From: Alphaproteobacteria bacterium
GTDB lineage: Bacteria; Pseudomonadota; Alphaproteobacteria; UBA828
Assembly (NCBI GenBank): GCA_011523425.1
Contig: WTGU01000119.1
Span: forward strand, 1-35,361
Length of the DNA: 35,361 nucleotides
Direction of reading: 5' to 3'
Part shown: positions 27,412-35,361 of the stretch, piece after piece
How the letters are laid out: each line of letters opens with the position of its first letter
Position numbering within the stretch: the first letter of the stretch is position 1
The notes under the pieces: model-generated
Databases searched by the model: none
What the model was told of the DNA's origin: nothing
Seen by the model: the letters and a program-made list of their open reading frames with translations, nothing else
Program-made: the position numbers and the translations under genes

Positions 27412-27774
27412 ATGCCCGTCATTCGCGTCGAAGTCCCCGCCGGCACGCCCACCGAGACGCAGGCAACCATCCGCGTCGCGGTCAAGGCGGCGGTGCTCAG
27501 GACCCTCGCGCCCAAGCAGACCAGATACGATTATGTCGCAGTGCGCGGGGTGGTCGCCGAGATCGGCGACGGCGTGCCCCTGGTCGAGATCGATCTGCGG
27601 CCGGGCCGCGAACCCGAGCGCAAGAAGGCCCTTGTCGACGCCATTGCCGACATCCTGAACGAGACGATGGGGGTCGACGCCGCCGACATCTACGTCGTGT
27701 TCCGCGAGAACCCGGCGGAGAACCACTATTGCGGCGGCACGCCGCTTCCCCCCTGGGTGCCGGCCGACGCATAG
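27412..27774 (+). CDS. Tautomerase-superfamily protein (4-oxalocrotonate tautomerase-like)
   Basis: The 120-residue product begins Met-Pro-Val-Ile, so after Met removal it exposes the catalytic N-terminal proline of the tautomerase superfamily. Two beta-alpha-beta-like units are visible (VIRVEVPAGTPTE... and LVEIDLRPGREPE...), the length of a fused or cis-CaaD/MSAD-type protein rather than the 62-residue 4-OT. It starts at ATG 27412, nine bases after AGGAG. It is followed 23 bases later by hydantoinase A and is likely the first gene of that operon. It may tautomerise or dehalogenate/hydrate an unsaturated acid made in the pathway; the substrate is unknown. Confidence 0.85.
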   Translation: MPVIRVEVPAGTPTETQATIRVAVKAAVLRTLAPKQTRYDYVAVRGVVAEIGDGVPLVEIDLRPGREPERKKALVDAIADILNETMGVDAADIYVVFRENPAENHYCGGTPLPPWVPADA

Positions 27775-27797
27775 CGTCCGGAGACACGGCGATACCC

Positions 27798-29819
27798 ATG
27801 AGCGGACCGACCAGGGTGGGGGTCGAGGTCGGCGGCACCTTCACCGATCTCGTCGCGTTCGAGGCGGACGGCGTGCGCATCACCAAGGTGCCGAGCACGC
27901 CGCAGGAGCCTCACCGCGGTGCCATCGCCGCGCTCGACGAATCGGGCCTCGCGCTGGAGGGCACCGGCGATCTCGTGCACGGCTCGACCGTGGCCACCAA
28001 CGCGGTGCTCGAGCGCAAGGGAGCGCGGGTCGCGTTCTTCGCGACCGAGGGCTTCCGCGACCTGCTAACGCTGCAGCGGCAGAGCCGGCGCTCCATCTAC
28101 GACATCCACTACCAGAAGCCCGAGCCGGTGGTGCCGCGCCGCGACACCTTCGAGGTGCCCGAGCGCATCGGGCCCGAGGGCGAGGTGGTCGCCGCGCTGG
28201 ATGACGCCGCCGCGCGGCAGCGCGTCGCGCGGGCGCTGCAGGGCGCCGGCTACGAATCCGTCGCGATCTGCCTCCTCAACAGCTACGCGAATCCCGCCCA
28301 CGAGCGACGGATGGCCGCGCTGGTCGCCGAGCGCTTCCCCGGCACGGGCATCACCTGCTCGAGCGACGTGACCCGCGAGTTCCGCGAGTACGAGCGCGCC
28401 TCGACCACCGCGCTCGCGGCCTACGTGCAGCCCGTCATCGACCGCTACCTGGGCGAGTTCGGGCGCGCGCTCGACGACCGGGGGTTCGAAGGCCGCTTCA
28501 GCCTGATGCAGTCCAACGGGGGCAGGCTGCCCGCAAGCGGCATGGCGGGCAACGCGATCACCGCGCTCTACTCGGGACCGGCGGCGGGCGTTATGGGCGC
28601 GATCCGGCAGGCGGGGTGCTCGGGGCATCGCGACCTCATCACCTTCGACATGGGGGGCACGAGCACCGACGTCTGCCTCGTGCAGGACGGGACGCCGGTG
28701 CTGACCAGCGACGCTGAGATCGACGGGCTCCCCATCCGCATTCCCGTGCTCGACATCGTGACGGTGGGCGCGGGCGGCGGCTCGATCGTCTGGCGCGACG
28801 ACGGCGGCATGATGCGGGTGGGCCCGCGCTCGGCCGGCGCCGATCCCGGCCCCGCCTGCTACCGGCGCGGCGGCGCGGAGCCCACCATCACCGACGCCCA
28901 CCTGGTGCGCGGCAGCGTGCTCGCCGACACCTTCCTCGGCGGGCGCATGGACGTCGATCCCGCGCTCGCCCGCGAGGCCTTCGCGGCGCTGGCCACGCAC
29001 TTCGAGCGCAGCGTGGAGCAGGTCGCGGACGACGCGATACGGGTCGCCGAGCACAATATCGTGCGCGCGATCCAGCTCGTCTCGACGGAGCGCGGCCGCG
29101 ATCCGCGCGACTACGTGCTCGTGCCCTTCGGCGGCGCAGGCCCGCTGCACGCCGCACGGGTCGCCGAGGTGCTCGGCATCTCGACCATCGTCGTCCCGCC
29201 CGCAGCCGGCGTGCTGTCGGCCTTCGGCCTCGTGGCCTCGGACTTCGTGCGCTACGAGAGCCGCACGGTGCGCATCGCCATCGACGAGGCCGGCGCGGCG
29301 GAGCGCGTGCGCGCGCAGTTCGCCGCCATGCGGCAGGACGCCGACTCGGCCTTTGCGGCGCTCGGGCTCGCGAGCGGGCTGCGCTACACCCACACGCTCG
29401 AGATGCGCTACGTGGGGCAGGCCTTCGAGGTCCCGGTCGCGCTCGAGGCCGACGAGATCGCGGGGCTGGACACGGGCCTGCTGCGCGAGCGCTTCAACGA
29501 GGCGCACCACCGCATCTTCGAGTTCGACGACTCGCGGACCAACCGCCCGGAGATCGTCTCCTTCCGCCTGGGGATCGCCTCGCCGCCGCCGGCCGTCCCC
29601 CGGCTGGCCGACACCGACGCCGCGCCCCATGCGGCCGACGTCACGATCTTCGACGGCGGAGCGCGCCTGCCGGCCCGCCGCATCAACCGCAGCGCCCTGC
29701 TGGAGGCGGGCGAAGGCGACGGGCCCCTGCTCATCGCGGACGAGACCTCCACCGCCTACGTGCCGCCGGGCTGGCGCGCGCGCATGGACGCGCATAACAA
29801 TGTCATCCTGACGCACTGA
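27798..29819 (+). CDS. hyuA: Hydantoinase/oxoprolinase subunit A (first copy)
   Basis: The 673-residue product is an ATP-dependent lactam-opening subunit of the N-methylhydantoinase/5-oxoprolinase/acetone carboxylase family. It has the N-terminal phosphate loop VGGTFTDLV (residues 11-19), HGSTVATNAVLER, a second nucleotide motif DMGGTSTDVCLV in mid-protein, and GAGGGSIVW. Its partner is the B subunit that starts 11 bases downstream. Substrate specificity (N-methylhydantoin, 5-oxoproline or a similar amide) cannot be read from sequence. It starts at ATG 27798 with only a distant GGAG, suggesting coupling to the tautomerase gene. Confidence 0.92.
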   Translation: MSGPTRVGVEVGGTFTDLVAFEADGVRITKVPSTPQEPHRGAIAALDESGLALEGTGDLVHGSTVATNAVLERKGARVAFFATEGFRDLLTLQRQSRRSIYDIHYQKPEPVVPRRDTFEVPERIGPEGEVVAALDDAAARQRVARALQGAGYESVAICLLNSYANPAHERRMAALVAERFPGTGITCSSDVTREFREYERASTTALAAYVQPVIDRYLGEFGRALDDRGFEGRFSLMQSNGGRLPASGMAGNAITALYSGPAAGVMGAIRQAGCSGHRDLITFDMGGTSTDVCLVQDGTPVLTSDAEIDGLPIRIPVLDIVTVGAGGGSIVWRDDGGMMRVGPRSAGADPGPACYRRGGAEPTITDAHLVRGSVLADTFLGGRMDVDPALAREAFAALATHFERSVEQVADDAIRVAEHNIVRAIQLVSTERGRDPRDYVLVPFGGAGPLHAARVAEVLGISTIVVPPAAGVLSAFGLVASDFVRYESRTVRIAIDEAGAAERVRAQFAAMRQDADSAFAALGLASGLRYTHTLEMRYVGQAFEVPVALEADEIAGLDTGLLRERFNEAHHRIFEFDDSRTNRPEIVSFRLGIASPPPAVPRLADTDAAPHAADVTIFDGGARLPARRINRSALLEAGEGDGPLLIADETSTAYVPPGWRARMDAHNNVILTH

Positions 29820-29830
29820 GACCGGAGGCC

Positions 29831-31462
29831 ATGGCGCTCGACCGGGTCGACCAGGCGATCATCTCCCAGGCGCTGGTCGCGGCCGCGAAGGAAATGGGGA
29901 TCAAGCTCGTGCGCTCGGCCTACTCGCCGATCGTGCGCGAGGCGAACGACTGCTCGGCCGCGCTGCTCGATGCAGACGGCAACGTCGTGAGCCAGGCCGA
30001 GCTCATCCCGATGCAGCTCGGCCCCATCGGCACCACCTTCCGGCCCTGCGCGGAGCTCCATCCGCCGGAGACGCTCGAGCCCGGCGACTTCTACATCAAC
30101 AACGACCCCTACCACGGCGGGCAGCACGTCCCCGACGTGTTCATCTTCACGCCCATCTTCTTCCGCGCCCGGCTCGTCGGCTTCAGCGCGACCGTCGCCC
30201 ACCACCTCGACCTCGGCGGCGGGGCGCCGGGGCTCAACATGGCCGCCGGCGACGTCCACCAGGAAGGCCTGATCTTTCCGCCGAGCCGCTACAACGTGAA
30301 CCGCGACTGGAACGGCGGCCCGCTCGAGCGCCTGGTGCGCGCGAACGTGCGCGTGCCGGAGAAGACCATCGGAGACTGCAACGCGCAGTTCGCGGCGAAC
30401 GGGGTGGGCGCGCGCCGCGTGACGGAGCTCTGCGAGAAGTTCGGCGCGGACGCGGTGACGGAGGCGATGGCGGCGCTGCTCGACTATTCGGAGCAGCGCA
30501 TGCGTGCCGCCATCGCCGCGGCGCCGGACGGCGTCTACCACGGCGAGGATCAGCTCGACGGCGACGGGGTGAACGACGAGCCGCTGGTGGTGCGCGCGCG
30601 GGTGGAGATCGCCGGCGACAGCGTCTCCATCGACTACGCGGGAACCTGCGATCAGGTCCGCACCAACGTGAACTGCCCCTTCGCGTCGACCATCGCGGCG
30701 GGGCTCTCCTGCATCAAGTCGGTGCTCACGAGCCCGGACATTCCCTTCAACGAGGGCTCGAAGCGCCCGATCAGCATCACGGCGCCCATGGGCTCGATGC
30801 TCAATCCCCGCCCCCCTGCCCCGGTGCGCGCCCGCATGCTGTCGGCCTACCGCGCCTACAACGCGGTGATGAAGGCGCTGGCCGAGGCGGTGCCCGAGCG
30901 GGTGATGGCGGCCGGCTTCGATTCCACGCATGCCACCTGCCTCTCCCACCTCGGCGAGGGCGGCTACGGCATCTATCTCGAGATCTTCGGCGGCGGCTAT
31001 GGCGCGAGCGCGCTGGGCGACGGCTGCGATGCGGTGGACAGCCCGCTGTCGAACTGCTCGAACATTCCCATCGAAGCGATCGACATGGAGCACCGGTTCT
31101 TCCGCGTGGTGGAGTACGCGCTCGTGCCGGGCTCGGGCGGCGGCGGCGAGCAGCGCGGCGGGCTCGGAATCCGGCGCGTCTACGAGGTGCTGGCCGACGA
31201 TGTCGAGTACCAGTCCTACTCCGACCGTTTCACGATCCCGCCCGAGGGGCTCTTCGGCGGCGAGGACGGCGGCGCGGCGTCGGTCTGCGTGCTGCGCGGC
31301 AACGAGAGGATCGCGCTCGGCTCGAAGACGAGCTTCCGGCTGGCGAAGGGCGACCTCGTGGTGATGAGCACCGGCGGCGGCGCGGGCTATGGCGAGGCCG
31401 GCCGGCGTTCGCCCGAGAGGGCCGCCCGGGATCGCGACGACGGCGCGCTGGCGGCTCCCTAG
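29831..31462 (+). CDS. hyuB: Hydantoinase/oxoprolinase subunit B (first copy)
   Basis: The 543-residue product is the B-type subunit that pairs with HyuA. The family motif INNDPYHGGQHVPDV lies near residue 95, followed by HHLDLGG and a conserved TGGGAGYG-type C-terminal segment. It starts at ATG 29831 after GGAGG (29824-29828), only two bases away, and 11 bases after the A subunit stop. A second B subunit follows after 41 bases on the same strand. Confidence 0.93.
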   Translation: MALDRVDQAIISQALVAAAKEMGIKLVRSAYSPIVREANDCSAALLDADGNVVSQAELIPMQLGPIGTTFRPCAELHPPETLEPGDFYINNDPYHGGQHVPDVFIFTPIFFRARLVGFSATVAHHLDLGGGAPGLNMAAGDVHQEGLIFPPSRYNVNRDWNGGPLERLVRANVRVPEKTIGDCNAQFAANGVGARRVTELCEKFGADAVTEAMAALLDYSEQRMRAAIAAAPDGVYHGEDQLDGDGVNDEPLVVRARVEIAGDSVSIDYAGTCDQVRTNVNCPFASTIAAGLSCIKSVLTSPDIPFNEGSKRPISITAPMGSMLNPRPPAPVRARMLSAYRAYNAVMKALAEAVPERVMAAGFDSTHATCLSHLGEGGYGIYLEIFGGGYGASALGDGCDAVDSPLSNCSNIPIEAIDMEHRFFRVVEYALVPGSGGGGEQRGGLGIRRVYEVLADDVEYQSYSDRFTIPPEGLFGGEDGGAASVCVLRGNERIALGSKTSFRLAKGDLVVMSTGGGAGYGEAGRRSPERAARDRDDGALAAP

Positions 31463-31503
31463 TCCAGAACGCCTCGGGCGTGGCGCGGTGCTATGATCCG
31501 CCT

Positions 31504-33246
31504 ATGACCGACGCGGTCACGCTGCAGATCATCCGGGGCAAGCTCGAGGCCCTTGCGCGCGAGATGGGCGTCGTGCTCGCGCGCAGCGCGATGAGCCCGG
31601 TCATCTACGAGGTCTACGACTTCGGCTGCGGCATCTCCGACGCGCGCGGCCGGCTGATCGCCGGCTCGCACGGGGTGGCCGCCTTCTCGGCGCTGTTCGG
31701 GCCGCAGATCAACGCGATTGCCGCGAAGTACGGCGATGCCATCCGCCCCGGCGACGTCTTCATGACCAACGACCCCTATCTCGGCGGCTCGCACCTGAAC
31801 GACGTCCTGCTCGTCGCGCCGATCTTCGAGGAAGACAGGCTGATCGCCTTCGCCAGCTCCTACGCCCACTGGACCGAGGTGGGCGGCATGGCGCCGGGCT
31901 CGCTCTCGCCGGACGCCGTGGAGATCTACCAGGAGGGCATCCGCTTCCCGATCATGCGGCTCTACCGCGCCGGCGAGCGGCAGGAGGAGCTGGTCGAGCT
32001 GATCGCCGCCAACGTCCGCCTGCCCCGGATGTCGCTCGGCGACCTCAACGCGCAGGTGGCCGCGCTCAGGATCGGCGAGACCCGGCTCCGCGAGGCGGTC
32101 GCGAAGTATGGTGCCGACGCCGTGCTGGCCGCCTTCGACCACGTGCTCGATACCAGCGAACGGCTCGCCCGCGCGGCGGTGGCGGCCCTGCCGGACGGCG
32201 TCTACGAGGCCGACGACTTCATCGACGGCGACGGCTTCAGCGACACCCAGTACCCGGTGCACATGCGCATGACGATCGCGGGCGACGAGATCGAATTCGA
32301 TTTCGCCGGCTCCTGCGACCAGCTTCCCGGCCCGATGAACTGCTCGCTGGAGATGCTGCTCTGCGGCGTCAAGGTGGTGTTCAAGGCGATCGTCGACCCC
32401 CACGGGCCGTCCAACGAGGGCTGGTACCGGCCGCTCCGGGTGAGCGCGCCGGAAGGCTCGGTCTTCAACGCCCGCGCGCCGGCGGCGATGGGCTGGTTCT
32501 ACGAGCCGATGGCGCAGGGTGCGGAGCTGGTCTGGAAGGCGATGGCCCCGCTGGTGCCGGAGCGGCTCACGGCCGGCAGCTACATGAGCATCTGCGTCGT
32601 GCTGCTGGGAGCCCGGTGGCCCGACACCGGCGAGCAGTTCGTGCACATCGAGGCGTCCGCCGGCGGTTTCGGCGCGGCATCCGGCGCCGACGGGACCAGC
32701 GTGCTGCCGGCCGCCCCGCAGGGCGATCTCTACAACTACTCGCTCGAGCTGCTGGAGGCGCGCGCGCCGCTGCGGATGCACCGCTACGCGCTCAATACGG
32801 AGGCCGGCGCCGGAGCAGGCCGCTGGCGCGGGGGATTCGGCGCGATCCGCGAATACGAGATCCTGGGCGACGACGCCTTCGTCTATGGCGGCATGGGGCG
32901 CAACACCGAGCGACCCTGGGGCATGGCCGGCGGCGGTGCGGGCTCCTGCAACGGCTACGAGATCGTGCGGAACGGCGCGGCGGAACGCTACGGCCGCACC
33001 CGGAAGGGCGCTCTCGCACAGGGCGACCGCGTGCGCATCGTGACCGGCGGTGGCGGCGGCTACGGAGACCCCCTCGCCCGCCCCGCCGAGGCGGTTCTCG
33101 ACGACGTGCTCGACGGATATATCGGCGCCGAGGCGGCGCGCACCGACTACGGCGTCGTCATCGACGCGGACGGCGCCGTCGATGCGGTTGCGACGGAAGC
33201 CTGCCGCCGCCGGCGAGCGGGAGCGCATGGGCCGTCTCGCGGTTGA
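31504..33246 (+). CDS. hyuB: Hydantoinase/oxoprolinase subunit B (second copy)
   Basis: The 580-residue product is a divergent second B subunit, with MTNDPYLGGSHLNDV in place of the first copy's version of that motif and WTEVGG in place of HHLDLGG. The two copies are clearly only distantly related, so they probably form separate enzymes and are not a recent duplication. ATG 31504 is preferred over an in-frame upstream ATG at 31480, because the family begins with the DAVTLQIIRGKLEAL segment. Its last 20 bases overlap the next gene, which encodes its A subunit, so the two are translationally coupled. Confidence 0.93.
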   Translation: MTDAVTLQIIRGKLEALAREMGVVLARSAMSPVIYEVYDFGCGISDARGRLIAGSHGVAAFSALFGPQINAIAAKYGDAIRPGDVFMTNDPYLGGSHLNDVLLVAPIFEEDRLIAFASSYAHWTEVGGMAPGSLSPDAVEIYQEGIRFPIMRLYRAGERQEELVELIAANVRLPRMSLGDLNAQVAALRIGETRLREAVAKYGADAVLAAFDHVLDTSERLARAAVAALPDGVYEADDFIDGDGFSDTQYPVHMRMTIAGDEIEFDFAGSCDQLPGPMNCSLEMLLCGVKVVFKAIVDPHGPSNEGWYRPLRVSAPEGSVFNARAPAAMGWFYEPMAQGAELVWKAMAPLVPERLTAGSYMSICVVLLGARWPDTGEQFVHIEASAGGFGAASGADGTSVLPAAPQGDLYNYSLELLEARAPLRMHRYALNTEAGAGAGRWRGGFGAIREYEILGDDAFVYGGMGRNTERPWGMAGGGAGSCNGYEIVRNGAAERYGRTRKGALAQGDRVRIVTGGGGGYGDPLARPAEAVLDDVLDGYIGAEAARTDYGVVIDADGAVDAVATEACRRRRAGAHGPSRG

Positions 33247-35272
33247 TATCGGCGGCACCTTCACCGACCTCGTGTTCTTCGACGAGAGCGCGGGCGGCCT
33301 CACCTCGACCAAGGTGCTGACCACGGCGGGCGCGCTCGAGCAGGGCGTGCTCGAGGCGGTCGAACGATCCGGCATCGCGCCGGAGACGGTCGAGTACTTC
33401 ATCCATGGCGGCACGACGGTGGTGAACGCGATCACCGAGCGCACCGGGGCGCGGACGGCGCTCGTCAATACCGAGGGCTTCCGCGACGTGCTGGAACTCG
33501 GCCGGGCCAACCGGCCCGACATGTTCAACATCCGCTACCGCAAGCCCTGCCCCTTCGTGCCGCGGCGCCATCGCTACGAGGTGCGCGGCAGGCTCGACCC
33601 GAGCGGCCGGGAGATCGAGCCGCTCCGGCTGGAGGACCTCGACCCGGTGATCGAGGACTGCCGCAGGGCGGAGATCGAGGCGGTCGCGATCATGCTGGTC
33701 AACAGCTACGCCGAGCCCGCTCACGAGAGCGCCTGCGCGGATTACCTGCGCGCGCGGCTGCCGGGCGTCGCGGTCAGCGCCTCCCACGAGATCACCCGGG
33801 AATGGCGCGAGTACGAGCGCGCCAGCACGATCGTGCTCAACGCCTACGTCCAGCCCATCGTCCGCCGCTATCTGGACTCGCTCGAGCAGGCGCTGCGCGG
33901 CCGGGGCGTCGATGCGCCGCTGATGGCGGTCCAGTCGAACGGCGGGACCACCAGCTTCGCCTGGGCCAAGGCCCACCCGATCACGCTGCTCGAATCGGGA
34001 CCCGCCGCAGGCGTCAGCGGCGCCGCGCGGGTGGGCGCGCTCTGCGGCCGGGACGACCTGATCTATCTCGACGTGGGCGGCACGACCGCCAAGTGCTCGA
34101 CCATCGAGGGCGGCGAGGCGCGCGTGACGACGGAGCACGCCCACGGCGCCTCCCACCGCGAGCCGGGGTTCCCGATCCGGGTGCCTGTCGTGGATATCGT
34201 GGAGATCGGCGCCGGCGGCGGCTCGATCGCCTGGTTCGACGAGGCGGGCGGGCTGCGCATCGGGCCGGCCAGCGCCGGCGCGGATCCGGGGCCCGCCTGC
34301 TACGGCCGCGGCGGGACGGCGCCCACGGTAACGGACGCGAAACTGATCGCCGGCGCGCTCAACCCGGCCTACTTCGCCGCCGGCCGCTTCGACCTCGACA
34401 TCGGCCGCGCCCGCGAGGCCCTCTCCACCATCGCGGATGGCCTGGGCTGCACCACGGACGCGGCGGCGAACGCCGTCGTCCGCCTGGCCGAGGCCAACAT
34501 GATCGACGCGCTGAAGCTCGTCTCCATCGAGCGCGGTCACGACCCGCGCGACTTCGCGCTGGTGGTCGGCGGCGGCGGCGGGCCGATGCACGGGGCTGCG
34601 CTCGGCCGCGAGCTCGGGGTCAAGGAGATCGTGGTGCCGCGCCACCCTGGGCTCTTCTCGGCCTGGGGCATGCTCGCCATGCGCCCGCGCCAGGACTTCG
34701 TGCGCACGGCGCCGAGGCCCGCCGGAGCGATCACGATGGACGAGATCGGGCACCTGCGCGACGCGCTCCTAGCCGAGGCCGAGCGCTACTTCGCCGATGC
34801 CGGCCTTGGCGCCGCGCGCCTCGAGCACGCGCTGCAGATCGACCTCCGCTACGAGGGGCAAGAGCACCCGGTGACGGTCGGAGCCATCGACGCCGACCGC
34901 GCGGCGGTGGAAGAGATCGTCGCCGCCTTCCATGCCGCCCACGCCCGCACCTACGCCTACCGGCTGGACGACACGCCGGTCGAGTTCGTCACCTTCCGCC
35001 TGACTGCGCAGGCCGAGGTCGCGCGCCCCACCTTCCAGCCGATCGGGGCCGACGGCCGCTCGCCCGAGCGCGCGCTCAAGGGGAGCCGCGAGGTCGATTT
35101 CGGCGACGACGGCCGGCACGAGGCGGCCGTCTACGAACGCGACCCGCTGCCCCCCGGCTTCAGTGCCGCCGGCCCGCTCGTGGTCGAGGAGCGCTCGTCC
35201 ACCACCGTGGTCCAGCCCGGCCAGACGCTCGCCGTCGACGACCACGGCTTCCTGCGCATAGCGGAGAGTTAA
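33227..35272 (+). CDS. hyuA: Hydantoinase/oxoprolinase subunit A (second copy)
   Basis: The 681-residue product is the second A subunit. It carries DIGGTFTDLVFFD at the N-terminus, HGGTTVVNAITER, and a mid-protein motif DVGGTTAKCS that differs from the first copy's DMGGTSTDVC, placing it in another subfamily. It starts at ATG 33227 inside the end of the B subunit gene (20-base overlap). The gene order tautomerase-A-B-B-A on one strand suggests one catabolic operon with two lactam/hydantoin-opening enzymes. The remaining 89 bases to the window end show no further feature. Confidence 0.92.
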   Translation: MGRLAVDIGGTFTDLVFFDESAGGLTSTKVLTTAGALEQGVLEAVERSGIAPETVEYFIHGGTTVVNAITERTGARTALVNTEGFRDVLELGRANRPDMFNIRYRKPCPFVPRRHRYEVRGRLDPSGREIEPLRLEDLDPVIEDCRRAEIEAVAIMLVNSYAEPAHESACADYLRARLPGVAVSASHEITREWREYERASTIVLNAYVQPIVRRYLDSLEQALRGRGVDAPLMAVQSNGGTTSFAWAKAHPITLLESGPAAGVSGAARVGALCGRDDLIYLDVGGTTAKCSTIEGGEARVTTEHAHGASHREPGFPIRVPVVDIVEIGAGGGSIAWFDEAGGLRIGPASAGADPGPACYGRGGTAPTVTDAKLIAGALNPAYFAAGRFDLDIGRAREALSTIADGLGCTTDAAANAVVRLAEANMIDALKLVSIERGHDPRDFALVVGGGGGPMHGAALGRELGVKEIVVPRHPGLFSAWGMLAMRPRQDFVRTAPRPAGAITMDEIGHLRDALLAEAERYFADAGLGAARLEHALQIDLRYEGQEHPVTVGAIDADRAAVEEIVAAFHAAHARTYAYRLDDTPVEFVTFRLTAQAEVARPTFQPIGADGRSPERALKGSREVDFGDDGRHEAAVYERDPLPPGFSAAGPLVVEERSSTTVVQPGQTLAVDDHGFLRIAES

Positions 35273-35361
35273 CCCCTGTCGTTCGGGCACGATCGCAGCG
35301 AGCCGCCGCGGGCGTCCAATCCTCGTGCGGTGCCGCCCGCGCTCCCCCCACCTCTCCCCGG

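Overview
The window looks like an alphaproteobacterial chromosome, perhaps Rhodospirillales-like. This rests on high GC, the adjacent hisZ and purA genes, an elongator tRNA-Met of the alphaproteobacterial type, and genome-encoded CCA ends on both tRNAs. Taxonomy is inferred from gene content only.

Left flank (1-2734): core genes purA and hisZ on the minus strand, then a tRNA-Lys(TTT) on the plus strand with a good promoter.

Genomic island (about 2735-21944): the last 39 bases of tRNA-Lys, from the 3' anticodon stem to CCA, recur exactly at 21945-21983 without the 5' half. This is the footprint of a tRNA-targeting integrative element. The roughly 19 kb between holds an IS66 transposase remnant; a thioester reductase-sulfotransferase fusion; a highly reducing iterative type I PKS laid out like animal fatty acid synthase (KS-AT-DH-pseudoMT-pseudoKR-ER-KR-ACP) and interrupted by one in-frame TGA; an RND pump with its periplasmic adaptor; an HpnP-like cobalamin-binding radical SAM protein; decayed coding-like DNA; and a serine beta-lactamase-fold protein. 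I see no integrase. The working model is that the PKS builds a reduced chain, the reductase releases it as an aldehyde or alcohol, the fused sulfotransferase sulfates it, and the RND pump exports it. The logic resembles heterocyst glycolipid synthesis (iterative PKS plus thioester reductase giving a fatty alcohol), with sulfate in place of sugar. The in-frame TGA means the cluster may be inactive, or it may be a sequencing error.

Right flank (21984-35361): catabolic genes. A Rieske ferredoxin and Rieske oxygenase (minus) diverge from an MttB-family methyltransferase (plus). An EamA transporter (minus) diverges from a SAM methyltransferase resembling glycine/sarcosine/dimethylglycine N-methyltransferases. 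A tRNA-Met follows, with its own promoter and a hairpin terminator. A five-gene plus-strand run then encodes a small tautomerase and two hydantoinase/oxoprolinase pairs in the order A-B-B-A. Together these suggest use of methylated amines and lactam or hydantoin-type nitrogen compounds; exact substrates cannot be read from the sequence.
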